Part shown: piece after piece, positions 8,851 through 18,396 of the stretch
Layout of the letters: each line of letters begins with the position of its first letter
Position numbering within the stretch: the first letter of the stretch is position 1
Assembly (NCBI RefSeq): GCF_027214025.1
Contig: NZ_JAPWHB010000001.1
Location: forward strand, 62,001-126,000
Direction: 5' to 3'
DNA: 64,000 nucleotides
DNA from: Parahoeflea alexandrii
GTDB lineage: Bacteria > Pseudomonadota > Alphaproteobacteria > Rhizobiales > Rhizobiaceae
Notes under the pieces: generated by a model
What the model saw: only the letters and a program-made list of their open reading frames with translations
Database searches by the model: none
Told to the model about the DNA's origin: nothing
Position numbers and translations under genes: made by a program

Positions 8851-10335
8851 ATGCTTGATACACCTACCCGCGTCGCAGTCGACGCTCCGCCCTTGTCCGA
8901 CGCCGGTCCAGTTGCCCAGGTCGCCGCACCCCGCGGCAAGCGTCCCGATTTGCTGACCGTTGCGGATGCAAAAGCGATGTCGGTCGCTGAAATGACCGAG
9001 CTGTTCAAGGATCACATCAATCCCGGCCAGCTGCATTTCATGAAGCTTCTGGGCTTCCACAAGGTCAAGATCGAGACCGCTTCCGGGATGTACTACACCG
9101 ACCAGACCGGCCGGAAGATCCTCGATTTCTTCGGTGGCTTCGGATCGCTGGCACTCGGCCACAATCATCCGCGCATCATCGCGGCGCGAAAGCAGTTCCA
9201 GGACGAAGACCGCCACGAGATCGCCATCGCCTTCATGAGCCAGTACGCCTCGGCGCTGGCCAAGAATCTGGCGGCGATCGCGCCGGGCGATCTCGACATG
9301 GTGTTCCTGGGCTCGTCCGGATCGGAAGCCATGGAGGCGGCGATCAAGGTGGCCGAGCGCGCTGCCGGGCCGAAGCGGCCGAAGATCGTCTATGCGCAGA
9401 ACTCGTTTCACGGCAAGACCAAGGGCGTGCTGTCGCTGACCGATTCCGAGCTCTACCGCGGCGAATTCCAGCTGACCGGCAACACCGTGAAGGTGCCGTT
9501 CGGCGATATCGACGCCATCCGCAATGCCTTCGAGGCGGATCCGGAAATCGGCGTCATCGTGCTCGAGACGATCCAGGGTGGCGGTGGCATCATCGAGGCG
9601 CCGGTCGAGTTCTGGCAGGAGTTGCGCGCGCTTTGCGACAAGCACGGCGTGCTGTGGATCGCCGATGAAGTCCAGTGCGGCATGGGCCGGTCCGGACACT
9701 TCTTCGCCTTCGAGAAGGCAGGCGTCGTTCCGGATGTGACGGCGCTGGCGAAATCGCTCGGCGGCGGCAAGACCGCGATGGCGGCGATGATCGCCTCGCG
9801 CAAGGTCTACATGAAGGCCTACGGCACACCGAAGACCGCGATGATCCACGCCCAGGCCACCTTTGGCGGCATCGGCGAGGCCTGTGTCACGGCGATCGAA
9901 GGTCTCAATGTCATGTATGACGAGGATCTGATCGGCAATGCCGAGCGGGTCGGCTCCTACCTGATCGAACGCCTGAACGGGCTCAAGGACAAGTACCCGC
10001 AGATCATCAAGGATGTGCGCGGCTCGGGCTTCATGGTCGGGCTCGAGTTCCAGGATTTCAGCCAGACCCTGCCGGCACTGCTCCGGCCGATGGTGGCGCT
10101 GCTTGACGACAAGCTCAAGGGCTCGCTATCGGGTTTTGTCGGGGCGGAACTCTTGCGCGATCACAATGTGCTGGTGGCGTTCACCGAATACAATCGCAAC
10201 GTTATCCGGCTCGAGCCGCCGCTGATCTGCGGCCGCGAGCATGTCGACGAGTTCATCGCGGCTCTCGACGCGGTGCTTGGTCGGGGCATCGTGCGCATCG
10301 TGCGCGATTTCATCGGCAGCCAGACGAAGAAGTAA
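8851..10335 (+). CDS. Class III aminotransferase (PLP-dependent)
   Basis: A 494-residue fold-type I aminotransferase of the class III (ornithine/acetylornithine/GABA) family. Visible motifs are FFGGFGSLALGHNHP, FLGSSGSEAMEAAIKVA (phosphate cup), NSFHGKT, WIADEVQCGMGRSG with the PLP-binding Asp, and TALAKSLGGG with the Schiff-base lysine. I place the start at ATG 8851, which has GAGGGAG ahead of it; an upstream ATG at 8824 overlaps the epimerase stop. It is the last gene of the transporter-epimerase-aminotransferase unit, and a strong stem-loop follows. The natural amino acceptor cannot be told from the sequence. Confidence 0.88.
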   Translation: MLDTPTRVAVDAPPLSDAGPVAQVAAPRGKRPDLLTVADAKAMSVAEMTELFKDHINPGQLHFMKLLGFHKVKIETASGMYYTDQTGRKILDFFGGFGSLALGHNHPRIIAARKQFQDEDRHEIAIAFMSQYASALAKNLAAIAPGDLDMVFLGSSGSEAMEAAIKVAERAAGPKRPKIVYAQNSFHGKTKGVLSLTDSELYRGEFQLTGNTVKVPFGDIDAIRNAFEADPEIGVIVLETIQGGGGIIEAPVEFWQELRALCDKHGVLWIADEVQCGMGRSGHFFAFEKAGVVPDVTALAKSLGGGKTAMAAMIASRKVYMKAYGTPKTAMIHAQATFGGIGEACVTAIEGLNVMYDEDLIGNAERVGSYLIERLNGLKDKYPQIIKDVRGSGFMVGLEFQDFSQTLPALLRPMVALLDDKLKGSLSGFVGAELLRDHNVLVAFTEYNRNVIRLEPPLICGREHVDEFIAALDAVLGRGIVRIVRDFIGSQTKK

Positions 10336-10370
10336 ACACCGGTCCTCCAGACGGTGGTTTCAGCAGAAAG

Positions 10371-10402
10371 CCGGGGCGTGGCCAGACCACGCTCCGGTTT
10401 TT
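10371..10402 (+). terminator. Intrinsic terminator after the aminotransferase gene
   Basis: An 11-base stem (CCGGGGCGTGG pairing with CCACGCTCCGG, one mismatch) with a 5-base loop is followed by a T run. It closes the unit that begins at 7371. The rest of the gap 10336-10651 shows no gene. Confidence 0.75.
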
Positions 10403-10651
10403 GCATGTTCCGTCCGCACAGTCGTGCCCGGCGGACTTGCGTGACCAGGATCGACCAACCAGATAGAAGCTCTAGGGTATTGCCGGGCACAAGGCGAAAA
10501 AAACGGCTTGCTTGCGCAGCTGCCTGATTGCCGGTACCCCTTCGGTGGTCCTTCGGAACATCGGCGATCCTGGGGAAGGGGCGCCCGGTCAACGATCGGG
10601 ATCCTTGATCATGACCGGCAAGACCGGCGGCAAGACAGGAGAGGCGACACA

Positions 10652-11719
10652 TTGGCCAGCCAATGGGGCAGGGACTCGAGTTTCCAATCAGGCAGCAAGC
10701 GCGGTGGCGGTGTGGCGGGTGCCGTTGCCGTCGTCCTGGCGCTCGCGCTCGGTGCGGCCGGTGGCTACGCTGCCGCGTATTTCAGCCAGCCGGACAACAG
10801 CGTCGCGCTGGACGACGCACGCGCGAAAGCGGCCGAACTGGACAGGGAGCTGCTCGCTGCACAGCAGGATCTGGCCGATGCCCGCGCCAGCCAGGCATCA
10901 AGCGCGGCTCAGGTCGATCAACTCAAGGCAGACATTGTCCGGATGGCCGCTGACCTTGATGCAATGGCAGAAAAGCTTGCGGCGAGCAGCGCCCCCGGCA
11001 CGGCCCGGGAAGACGAGACCAATGCCGCTGTCCAGGCCATAAGTGCCGAACGCGACCGGCTGGCGGCGGAAAGCCGGAGCCTCAGATCGGAACTGGCGGC
11101 GTTAGAAGGTGAACGGGATGCCTTGGGCAAGAGCGCAAACGCCGAGCGGGCGCGTCTTGAGGCCGAACTTGCCCGGCTCCAGGATGAGATCCTGCCGCAA
11201 CTGAAAGCGGATCGGGATCGTCTGCAGCAAAAAGTCACAATGATGCTCACCGATCAGGCGACCCTGAAGACACGGATCAAGCAGGCATCCGATGCGCAGG
11301 CTTCGGATGCGGGCGTGATTGCGGATCTTGAACGGCGGCTCGCCGACACAGAGGGCGAACTGAAAGCCACGCAGACGGCGTTGGCCGCGCTGGAACGCGC
11401 CGCTTCGAGGTCCGCAGAGGACAAGGATCCGGCTGCGGCAGCCGATAGAGGCGCGGGCGAAGCAGAGGCCCAGGCAGGAAAAGAAGCGCAGTCGGAACAA
11501 GAGACAGGACCGGCGGCAATTCCGCGCGATCCCGATTCGGTGGCGGCAGCCTTGCGTTCGGCGCCGGGTCTTGAAACATTATCCGAACAGGACCGGCGGA
11601 GCCTGGCTGACCTGCTGGTCAGCGGCGAATGCGTAACGACGGCGCTTGAATCCATCTTCGAGCGGGTGCCGATCCTGACCCTGCGCAACCTGATCCGCGA
11701 TCTGAACAGCGGTTGCTGA
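10652..11719 (+). CDS. Membrane-anchored coiled-coil protein
   Basis: A protein of about 355 residues that I cannot name. A short polar N-terminus is followed by one membrane span (GAVAVVLALALGAAGGYAAAYF), then about 230 residues of Ala/Glu/Arg/Leu-rich heptads typical of a long coiled coil, and a compact C-terminal segment ending in IRDLNSGC. Most of it should lie in the periplasm. The start is TTG 10652, chosen because AGGAGAGG precedes it and the upstream frame has no plausible protein. The TAXI-family binding protein gene begins 16 bases downstream, so the two are probably co-expressed. The C-terminal part may be a recognition domain. Confidence 0.7.
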   Translation: MASQWGRDSSFQSGSKRGGGVAGAVAVVLALALGAAGGYAAAYFSQPDNSVALDDARAKAAELDRELLAAQQDLADARASQASSAAQVDQLKADIVRMAADLDAMAEKLAASSAPGTAREDETNAAVQAISAERDRLAAESRSLRSELAALEGERDALGKSANAERARLEAELARLQDEILPQLKADRDRLQQKVTMMLTDQATLKTRIKQASDAQASDAGVIADLERRLADTEGELKATQTALAALERAASRSAEDKDPAAAADRGAGEAEAQAGKEAQSEQETGPAAIPRDPDSVAAALRSAPGLETLSEQDRRSLADLLVSGECVTTALESIFERVPILTLRNLIRDLNSGC

Positions 11720-11735
11720 TACGAGGAGAACGTCT

Positions 11736-12779
11736 TTGAGATCCAATGGCATCATTTTTCGCGGTCTGGTGGCGGCGGCGGGCGCTTTGCTGCTGGCCAC
11801 CGGTTCGGGCCTGGCGGCGGAGTTCGAACGCAACATCATGACCGGCGGGCCGACCGGCACCTATATCCGCATCGGCCAGGACATGGCAGCACTTGGCGCC
11901 GAATGCGGCCTGACACTGAACGTGGTGGAGAGCGCCGGGTCGCTCGAAAATTTCGTCGGCGTGCGCAAGCGGCGCAACACCCAGTTCGGCATCGTCCAGA
12001 GCGACGTGCTGGAATATCTCAAGACATTCGAGGCCAATGACGCTGAAATCCAGGATGCGGTGCGCGGCGTGCGGATCATGTTCCCGTTGTATAACGAGGA
12101 AGTGCATGTGCTGGCACGCGCTGGTGTTGCCGGGATCAGGGATCTGGAAGGCAAGAAGGTTGCAGTCGGCGTCAAGGACAGCGGCACCTTCCTTACCGCC
12201 TCGCTGATCCTCGATATCCTGCAGGTCAAGGCCGCCGAGCGGCTGCCGCTCAATCCGGACCAGGCTCTGCCGAAGCTTCAGGCAGGCGAGATCGATGCGT
12301 TCTTCTACGTCGCGGGCGCTCCCGCCTCGCTGTTTGCCAAGGCCGATATCGACCCGGAGAAATTCCACCTGCTGCCGATCACCGAAGCGCCGCTGCTTGC
12401 CACGTATACGAAGACCAGCATTCCGGGCGGGACCTACAGTTTTCAGCAAGACCCTGTCGACCTCGTCGCGGTCAAGGCGGTGCTGATGACCTATGACTAC
12501 GATCCGAAGAAGAATGCCTATCATCGCGAGAGCTGTACCGCGGTTTCGGATTTTTCCAGCCTGGTGCTCAACGGCATGGACAAATTGCGCGAGACGGGCC
12601 ATCCGAAATGGAAATCGGTCGATCTGACGGCGCTTCCGCCGGGCTGGCAGGTGGGGTCCTGCGTCAAGGCGGGCATGGCGCTGGAATACGTGCCGGCGTG
12701 CACCGAGGCGGTGCAGGCCGCACCAGCCGACAGCAACGAGGAATATCTCAATTTGTTAAAGCAGCGCCTGAAGAACTGA
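11736..12779 (+). CDS. TAXI family TRAP-type solute-binding protein
   Basis: A 347-residue periplasmic binding protein of the TAXI (TRAP-associated extracytoplasmic immunogenic) family. It has a signal peptide (VAAAGALLLATGSGLAA), then IMTGGPTGTYIRIGQDMA, the family's ligand-site opening, NVVESAGSLENF, FGIVQSDVLEYL and GKKVAVGVKDSGT. TAXI proteins normally feed a fused TRAP membrane subunit with small organic acids or amino acids, but no TRAP permease is in the window. The start is TTG 11736, preceded by CGAGGAG. An extended Cys-containing C-terminus follows the core fold. It may act as a sensor with the coiled-coil protein upstream. Confidence 0.85.
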   Translation: MRSNGIIFRGLVAAAGALLLATGSGLAAEFERNIMTGGPTGTYIRIGQDMAALGAECGLTLNVVESAGSLENFVGVRKRRNTQFGIVQSDVLEYLKTFEANDAEIQDAVRGVRIMFPLYNEEVHVLARAGVAGIRDLEGKKVAVGVKDSGTFLTASLILDILQVKAAERLPLNPDQALPKLQAGEIDAFFYVAGAPASLFAKADIDPEKFHLLPITEAPLLATYTKTSIPGGTYSFQQDPVDLVAVKAVLMTYDYDPKKNAYHRESCTAVSDFSSLVLNGMDKLRETGHPKWKSVDLTALPPGWQVGSCVKAGMALEYVPACTEAVQAAPADSNEEYLNLLKQRLKN

Positions 12780-12807
12780 TTATAAATATCAGGCAGTGCT
12801 AATTAAA

Positions 12808-12840
12808 AAGCCGGCGAAACCAATTCGGTTCCGCCGGCTT
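12808..12840. terminator. Terminator between TAXI gene and glnA
   Basis: A stem of AAGCCGGCG and its complement with AATT at the tip lies between the two convergent genes, with an A run on the left and T-rich bases on the right. It can serve both directions. Confidence 0.75.
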
Positions 12841-12880
12841 GTTTATGCCGGGCCGCACCAGGCGGCCCGGTCATGGTCCA

Positions 12881-14290
12881 TCAGACCGAGTAGTACATGT
12901 CGAACTCGACCGGATGCGGGGTCATTTCGAAGCGCATGACTTCCGCCATCTTCAGCTCGATGAAGCTGTCGATCTGGTCGTCGTCGAAGACGCCGCCGGC
13001 GGTGAGGAACTTGCGATCCTTGTCGAGGCTTTCGAGCGCTTCGCGCAGCGAGCCGGCGACGGTCGGGATCTTCTTGAGTTCCTTGGCAGGAAGATCGTAG
13101 AGGTCCTTGTCCATGGCCTTGCCGGGATGGATCTTGTTCTTGATGCCGTCGATGCCGGCCATCAGCATGGCTGCGAAGCACAGGTACGGGTTGGCGGTCG
13201 GATCGCCGAAGCGGACCTCAACGCGCTTGGACTTCGGCGAGGAGCCGAACGGGATACGGCAGGAGGCCGAGCGGTTGCGGGCCGAGTAGGCCAGCAGAAC
13301 CGGGGCTTCATAGCCCGGAACCAGACGCTTGTAGGAGTTGGTCGACGGGTTCGAGAAGGCGTTGATGGCCTTGGCGTGCTTGATGATGCCGCCGATGTAG
13401 AACAGGCAGTTCTCGGACAGGCCTGCATATTCGTCGCCGGCGAAGGTCGGCTTGCCGCCCTTCCAGATCGACTGGTGCACGTGCATGCCCGAGCCGTTGT
13501 CGCCAAACACCGGCTTCGGCATGAAGGTCGCGGTCTTGCCGTAAGCGTGGGCAACCTGATGGACGCCGTACTTGTAGATCTGGGTCTTGTCGGCCATGCG
13601 TGTCAGGGTGTCGAACACCATGCACAGTTCGTGCTGGGCGGACGCCACCTCGTGGTGATGCTTTTCAACGACCAGGCCCATTTCGGCGAGAACGGTGAGC
13701 ATTTCGGAGCGCATGTCCTGGCAGCTGTCGACCGGCGGGACCGGGAAGTAGCCGCCCTTGACGCGCGGACGGTGGCCCATGTTGCCGGTTTCATAGTCGG
13801 TGTCGTCGTTGGTCGGCAGTTCGGACGAATCGAGCTTGAAGCCGGTGTTGTAAGGGTCGGCCTTGTACTTGACGTCGTCGAAAATGAAGAACTCGGGCTC
13901 GGGACCGATATAGACGGTGTCGCCGAGGCCGGACGCCTGCAGATAGGCTTCGGCCTTCTTGGCGGTGGTGCGCGGGTCACGGTTATAGGCTTCGCCGGTG
14001 ATCGGATCGAGAATGTCGCAGAAGATCACCATGGTCGACTGGGCGAAGAACGGGTCCATGTGGCTGGTCGCCGTGTCCGGCATCAGGACCATGTCGGATT
14101 CATTGATGGCTTTCCAGCCCTGGATCGAGGAGCCGTCGAACATGACGCCATCGGCGAACAGGTCTTCATCGACGCAGGAGACGTCCATGGTCACGTGCTG
14201 CATCTTGCCCTTCGGGTCGGTGAAGCGCAGATCAACAAACTTGACGTCGTTGTCCTTGATTTGCTTGAGGATTTCAGTGGCAGTCGTCAT
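12881..14290 (-). CDS. glnA: Glutamine synthetase type I
   Basis: GlnA makes glutamine from glutamate, ammonia and ATP as a cytoplasmic dodecamer. The 469-residue length is standard for GSI. Motifs include [48 protein letters not shown] (glutamate/ammonia site), [11 protein letters not shown] and NRSASCRIP. The adenylylation loop is present as [10 protein letters not shown], so activity is probably controlled by GlnE. The gene lies 60 bases behind glnB in the usual rhizobial glnB-glnA order and shares its promoter region. Confidence 0.97.
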   Translation of the reverse strand: MTTATEILKQIKDNDVKFVDLRFTDPKGKMQHVTMDVSCVDEDLFADGVMFDGSSIQGWKAINESDMVLMPDTATSHMDPFFAQSTMVIFCDILDPITGEAYNRDPRTTAKKAEAYLQASGLGDTVYIGPEPEFFIFDDVKYKADPYNTGFKLDSSELPTNDDTDYETGNMGHRPRVKGGYFPVPPVDSCQDMRSEMLTVLAEMGLVVEKHHHEVASAQHELCMVFDTLTRMADKTQIYKYGVHQVAHAYGKTATFMPKPVFGDNGSGMHVHQSIWKGGKPTFAGDEYAGLSENCLFYIGGIIKHAKAINAFSNPSTNSYKRLVPGYEAPVLLAYSARNRSASCRIPFGSSPKSKRVEVRFGDPTANPYLCFAAMLMAGIDGIKNKIHPGKAMDKDLYDLPAKELKKIPTVAGSLREALESLDKDRKFLTAGGVFDDDQIDSFIELKMAEVMRFEMTPHPVEFDMYYSV

Positions 14291-14350
14291 GTTCGATATT
14301 CCCTGTTAGTAAATGACGATGGGTGCGCGGCAGCCCGCCGCACACAGTGG

Positions 14351-14728
<378 letters not shown>

Positions 14729-14765
14729 CTAGACTGACGCCATGTACCCACTCGCGTGTATCAAA

Positions 14766-14780
14766 GCACACACCGTGCCA
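14766..14780 (-). promoter_or_regulatory. Sigma-54 (-24/-12) promoter of glnB-glnA
   Basis: On the minus strand the sequence TGGCACGGTGTGTGC has the invariant GG and GC separated by exactly ten bases and the full TGGCAC -24 element. It lies 77-91 bases upstream of the glnB start and points towards it. This fits nitrogen-controlled transcription by RpoN and NtrC. Confidence 0.8.
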
Positions 14781-14973
14781 CTTTGTGAAAAAATATCCCG
14801 ATACCCGCGAAAATTTTCATTTCTCTGCCGGTTTCCTTGAGAAACGGCACCCGGATCGCGCCGATTTGCACGCGGGGCCCGATTTTTTGCACAAAATGCG
14901 GCAGATGCATATTATCGCTTGGACACGATGATGATTTTTTGTGCGCCACTATCTGCCCAATGCCTGAGCTTGA

Positions 14974-14990
14974 TGCATAATATATGTGCA
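14974..14990. promoter_or_regulatory. Candidate NtrC binding site
   Basis: TGCA-N9-TGCA, the 17-base spacing of the NtrC consensus, with the right arm GTGCA intact and the left arm TGCAT. It lies about 220 bases upstream of the expected sigma-54 start, a usual enhancer distance. The rest of the glnB upstream gap (14690-15056) has two TTTGCAC direct repeats at 14865 and 14886 but no gene. Confidence 0.45.
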
Positions 14991-15056
14991 GTTCGGTGTT
15001 TTCCGCCGGTGTCGTCATCGTCCCGAGGTCGCCATCTTGACCGTTGCGCCGGGGCC

Positions 15057-16535
15057 ATGCGACGAACGCTGATGGCGATAAACGACACATTGCTGGTTTC
15101 CCCCGCTGCGATGGGCAGGATCGACAGGGCTGCCGCTGACAGCGGCATCGACAGCTTCGGCCTGATGCAGGTGGCCGGCGGCCATGTTGCGGCTGTTTTC
15201 CTGGCCCATTTTCCCGGCGCCCGGCGCGCGGTGGTGCTGTGCGGGCCAGGCAACAATGGCGGCGACGGTCATGTCGCCGCCCGGCTGCTGGCGGCGAGTG
15301 GCGTGGATGTCATTCGCTTTGGCCCTGAGCCGAAACCCGGAGGGGACGCTGCAAAGGCGCGTGCCGGCTGTCCGGGCAAGCTGCAGCCGCTTGCGGACTG
15401 GCAACCGCGCGCCGGCGACGTGATTGTCGATGCATTGTTTGGCGCCGGTCTCGACCGGCCGGTCGACGCCGATGTCGCCTCGGTCATCGAGCGCGCGCGG
15501 CAGGCCGAGACGCCGGTGATCGCCGTCGACCTGCCGTCGGGGCTTTCGGGACGAACCGGCGTTCCGACGGGTGCCTGTTTTTCCGCCGACCATACGGTGA
15601 CATTCGCTGCGCTGAAACCGGGGCATATTTTGATGCCGGGCAGGGCGCTGTGTGGCGAAATGCATCTGTGCGATATCGGAATCCCGGCACGGCTGATTGC
15701 CAGCGGGGAGACCGTCTGGCGAAATCATCCGGGTCTCTACAAGGCGCAGCTGCCGGCCGACGATCCGTCGCAGCACAAGTATGGCCGCGGTCATCTCGGC
15801 GTGTTTTCGGGACCGCTGATTGCCACCGGCGCCGCGCGCCTGGCGGCTATGGCCGGGCTCAAGACCGGCGCCGGCCTGGTGACGATAGCTTCAGCCCCGA
15901 GCGCGGTCATGCTGCAGGCCACCCACTTGACCGCGATCATGCAGCGCGCGATACGGGATGAGGCGGACCTGGCCGAGTGGCTTGCAGACAGGAGACTGTC
16001 GGCCTTTGTCATAGGTCCCGGGTTCGGGGATCTCGACAAGGCGCGTACCTACACGGAAAAACTGGCGCAGACCGGAAAGCCCGTGGTTCTCGACGCGGAC
16101 GGGCTGACCGCCTTTGCGGCGGATGCGGGGCAGCTGGGCGGGCTGTTTGCGGGCGAGACGCGGCTGGTGATGACGCCGCATGAAGGCGAATTCCGCAGGC
16201 TGTTTGCCGATCTTGCCGAAGACGCCGCACTGTCCAAGATCGACCGCGCCTGCGCGGCAGCGCGCGCCTGCAATGCGGTGGTGGTCTACAAGGGGGCCGA
16301 CACAGTGATCGCCGCGCCGGATGGCCGGGCGGCGGTCAACGCGGATGCGCCGGCCTGGCTTGCCACCGCCGGATCAGGCGACGTGCTGTCGGGGATCATC
16401 GGCGGGCTCCTGGCCCAGGGCATGCCGCCGTTCGAGGCCTCCTGCGCCGGCGTGGCGCTCCACGGCCAGGCGGGCACCCGCGCGGGCCGGGGAATGACGG
16501 CTGAAGATCTGTCCGCCTGCATCATCCCGTTCTGA
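15057..16535 (+). CDS. nnr: Bifunctional NAD(P)H-hydrate epimerase / ADP-dependent dehydratase
   Basis: This two-domain repair enzyme reconverts hydrated NADH and NADPH: the N-terminal YjeF_N domain epimerises R-NAD(P)HX and the C-terminal domain dehydrates the S-form. It has about 492 residues. The N-domain (1-215) shows FGLMQVAGGHVA, CGPGNNGGDGHVAARLL and DALFGAGLDRPV. The C-domain (230-492) shows KYGRGHLGVFSGP, VIGPGFGD, VLDADGLTAFA, MTPHEGEF, YKGADTVIA and TAGSGDVLSGIIGGLLAQG, the ribokinase-like phosphate and ADP sites. ATG 15057 is taken as start; ATG 15072 is equally possible. Placement beside glnB is common in rhizobia. Confidence 0.92.
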   Translation: MRRTLMAINDTLLVSPAAMGRIDRAAADSGIDSFGLMQVAGGHVAAVFLAHFPGARRAVVLCGPGNNGGDGHVAARLLAASGVDVIRFGPEPKPGGDAAKARAGCPGKLQPLADWQPRAGDVIVDALFGAGLDRPVDADVASVIERARQAETPVIAVDLPSGLSGRTGVPTGACFSADHTVTFAALKPGHILMPGRALCGEMHLCDIGIPARLIASGETVWRNHPGLYKAQLPADDPSQHKYGRGHLGVFSGPLIATGAARLAAMAGLKTGAGLVTIASAPSAVMLQATHLTAIMQRAIRDEADLAEWLADRRLSAFVIGPGFGDLDKARTYTEKLAQTGKPVVLDADGLTAFAADAGQLGGLFAGETRLVMTPHEGEFRRLFADLAEDAALSKIDRACAAARACNAVVVYKGADTVIAAPDGRAAVNADAPAWLATAGSGDVLSGIIGGLLAQGMPPFEASCAGVALHGQAGTRAGRGMTAEDLSACIIPF

Positions 16536-16563
16536 TGCGGCGCATCCGGGCGTTGCGGCCGGC

Positions 16564-18216
16564 CTACAAGAGCCGGCTCTTGCGCAGCATGCCGGCGCTG
16601 GCCAGTACCGGATAGGCGATTGATGCAAACAGCGAGTTGATCTCTTTCAGATCGCGCATGGTGTCGATGTGGATCGAGCTGCTGTCGTAGCTGTTGTCGT
16701 TGCCGTCGCGAAGCCTCTGCATGTGGCTTTCCTCGCTGTTGCGGACCATGGTGCGGACCACCTCCTTCTGGGCGACCAGCTGGCGGGCGTGATCGACGTC
16801 GCGATTTACGAAAAGGTTGAAGGCGAGGCGGGCGTTTCGCATCACTTCCTGGTGCAGATCCTTCAGCTCATGCCAGCCTTCCGCCGAGAAGGCGATGTGG
16901 CGGGCGTGCTTTTTGCGGACCCTGGTGACCATGTTCTGGGCTATGATGTCGGCGGCCTGTTCGAGCTTGATGGTGGCGCCCAGGAGATCCTGCAACTGTG
17001 CGGCCGATTTCTCGTCAAGCGCGCTCTGGGATATCTTGGCCAGATAGAACTTGATCTCGCGATGGGTCTCGTCGATTTCGTCGTCCAGCTTTTCAATCCG
17101 CACGATCTTCTGCTTGTCCGGCTTGTCCAGCACCTCGAAGATCCAGGTCAGCATCAGTTCGAACCGTTCGCAGACGGTCAGCACTTCCCTCGTAGCGTCG
17201 GCGATGGCCTGTTGCGGATTGGACAGATGTTCGGCCTTGAGCGCCGACATGCGTTTTTCAGTGGTTGCCTCGTCGATCTGCGTGACCGGGGTCAACCATG
17301 CCGTCAGCAGACGACCGACGATGCTGCAGAACGGCAGTCCGAAGATCACCACCGCCAGATTGATGGCGAGGTGGACGAGCACCACCGCATCGCCGGGGTG
17401 GGCGGAAAAGAGGCCGCTTTCGAGTTCGAATGTCAGTTGCGCGGAAAGGGCCAGCAATGTCCCCAATCCGCGAATGGCGACATTGCCGAGCGGCACGATC
17501 CGGGCATCGACGCGCTCGCCGCGGGTCAGGACCGCCCCGATGATAGCGGCGCCGAAATTGATGCCAAGGACCAGCGGAATGATCAGCACCGGGGGAATCA
17601 ACGCCCGGTCGGCCAGCGATGCCAGCAGCAGCACGGCGGCGACACTGGAATGAAACGCCCAGGCAAGCACTGCGGCAAGGACAAAGGCGGTGATCCAGTC
17701 GCGCGAGAGGTAGTTGATGATGACCGGCAGGATCTGGCTGGTCTTGAGCGGGATGGAGGCTTCGCCGATCAGCCGAAGTGACAGCAGCAGCAGCCCGAGC
17801 CCGAAGAGAATGCGGCCAATCTGCCGCCACTGACGGGATTCGCTAGCCCGGAAAGCGAAGGTTCCGGCGAGAAGCAGAACCGGGATCAGCAGCGAAAGAT
17901 CCTGGCGCAGGATGCGGACCACAAGTGCCGAGCCGAGGTCCGCTCCGAGCAATGTGGCGATGCCGATGGCCGTCGACACGTAACCGCTGGCGACGAAGCC
18001 CGCGACGATCAGGGCAACGGCGGTGGCGCTTTGCAGGGCGATGGCGAAGAAAAAACCGGCTATGGCGGCGGTGACCCGGTTGCCGATCGCCATCCGCAAC
18101 CTTTCGCGAAGCACGTTGCCGTAGGCCCGTTCTATGCCGGTGCGGACCATGCGGGTGGCCCAGAGCAGCAGCGCAACCGCGCCGGCAAGATTGATGAAAA
18201 CGACCATTCCGGACAT
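16564..18216 (-). CDS. Na/Pi-cotransporter family protein with PhoU-like domain
   Basis: A 550-residue inner-membrane protein. The first 310 residues contain eight or nine hydrophobic spans with two inverted Na/Pi cotransporter repeats, marked by FAIALQSATAVALIVAGF and LAWAFHSSVAAVLLLASL. The rest is a helical PhoU-like cytoplasmic domain (about 340-540) rich in Glu/Lys/His. The family moves phosphate with sodium, and the PhoU part probably regulates it. The gene is single, converges on nnr with 28 bases between stops, and lacks adjacent pho genes. No Pho box was seen in the 180-base upstream gap. Confidence 0.88.
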   Translation of the reverse strand: MSGMVVFINLAGAVALLLWATRMVRTGIERAYGNVLRERLRMAIGNRVTAAIAGFFFAIALQSATAVALIVAGFVASGYVSTAIGIATLLGADLGSALVVRILRQDLSLLIPVLLLAGTFAFRASESRQWRQIGRILFGLGLLLLSLRLIGEASIPLKTSQILPVIINYLSRDWITAFVLAAVLAWAFHSSVAAVLLLASLADRALIPPVLIIPLVLGINFGAAIIGAVLTRGERVDARIVPLGNVAIRGLGTLLALSAQLTFELESGLFSAHPGDAVVLVHLAINLAVVIFGLPFCSIVGRLLTAWLTPVTQIDEATTEKRMSALKAEHLSNPQQAIADATREVLTVCERFELMLTWIFEVLDKPDKQKIVRIEKLDDEIDETHREIKFYLAKISQSALDEKSAAQLQDLLGATIKLEQAADIIAQNMVTRVRKKHARHIAFSAEGWHELKDLHQEVMRNARLAFNLFVNRDVDHARQLVAQKEVVRTMVRNSEESHMQRLRDGNDNSYDSSSIHIDTMRDLKEINSLFASIAYPVLASAGMLRKSRLL

Positions 18217-18396
18217 GAAACACCTGAAACTGTAATGGAACGGCAGACCCCTGGCGCGCCGGAAGATGCTTTCGGCAGCATAGTTTCCACGATCGCTGGG
18301 TCTGACGGGAATACGACTCAGACTATCGTATTTTCACAAATGTCACAATTTGCTTACCCATAGTTGTTTCTCCGCGTGAAAAACTCATTGAGTGTA

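Noticed and set aside
10610-10651. ATG 10610 as start of the coiled-coil protein
   Set aside because: It is in another frame; the coiled-coil frame is served by TTG 10652 with AGGAGAGG ahead.
14865-14892. Two TTTGCAC direct repeats as further NtrC sites
   Set aside because: They are direct, not inverted, and lack the TGCA-N9-TGCA spacing; recorded only as unexplained.
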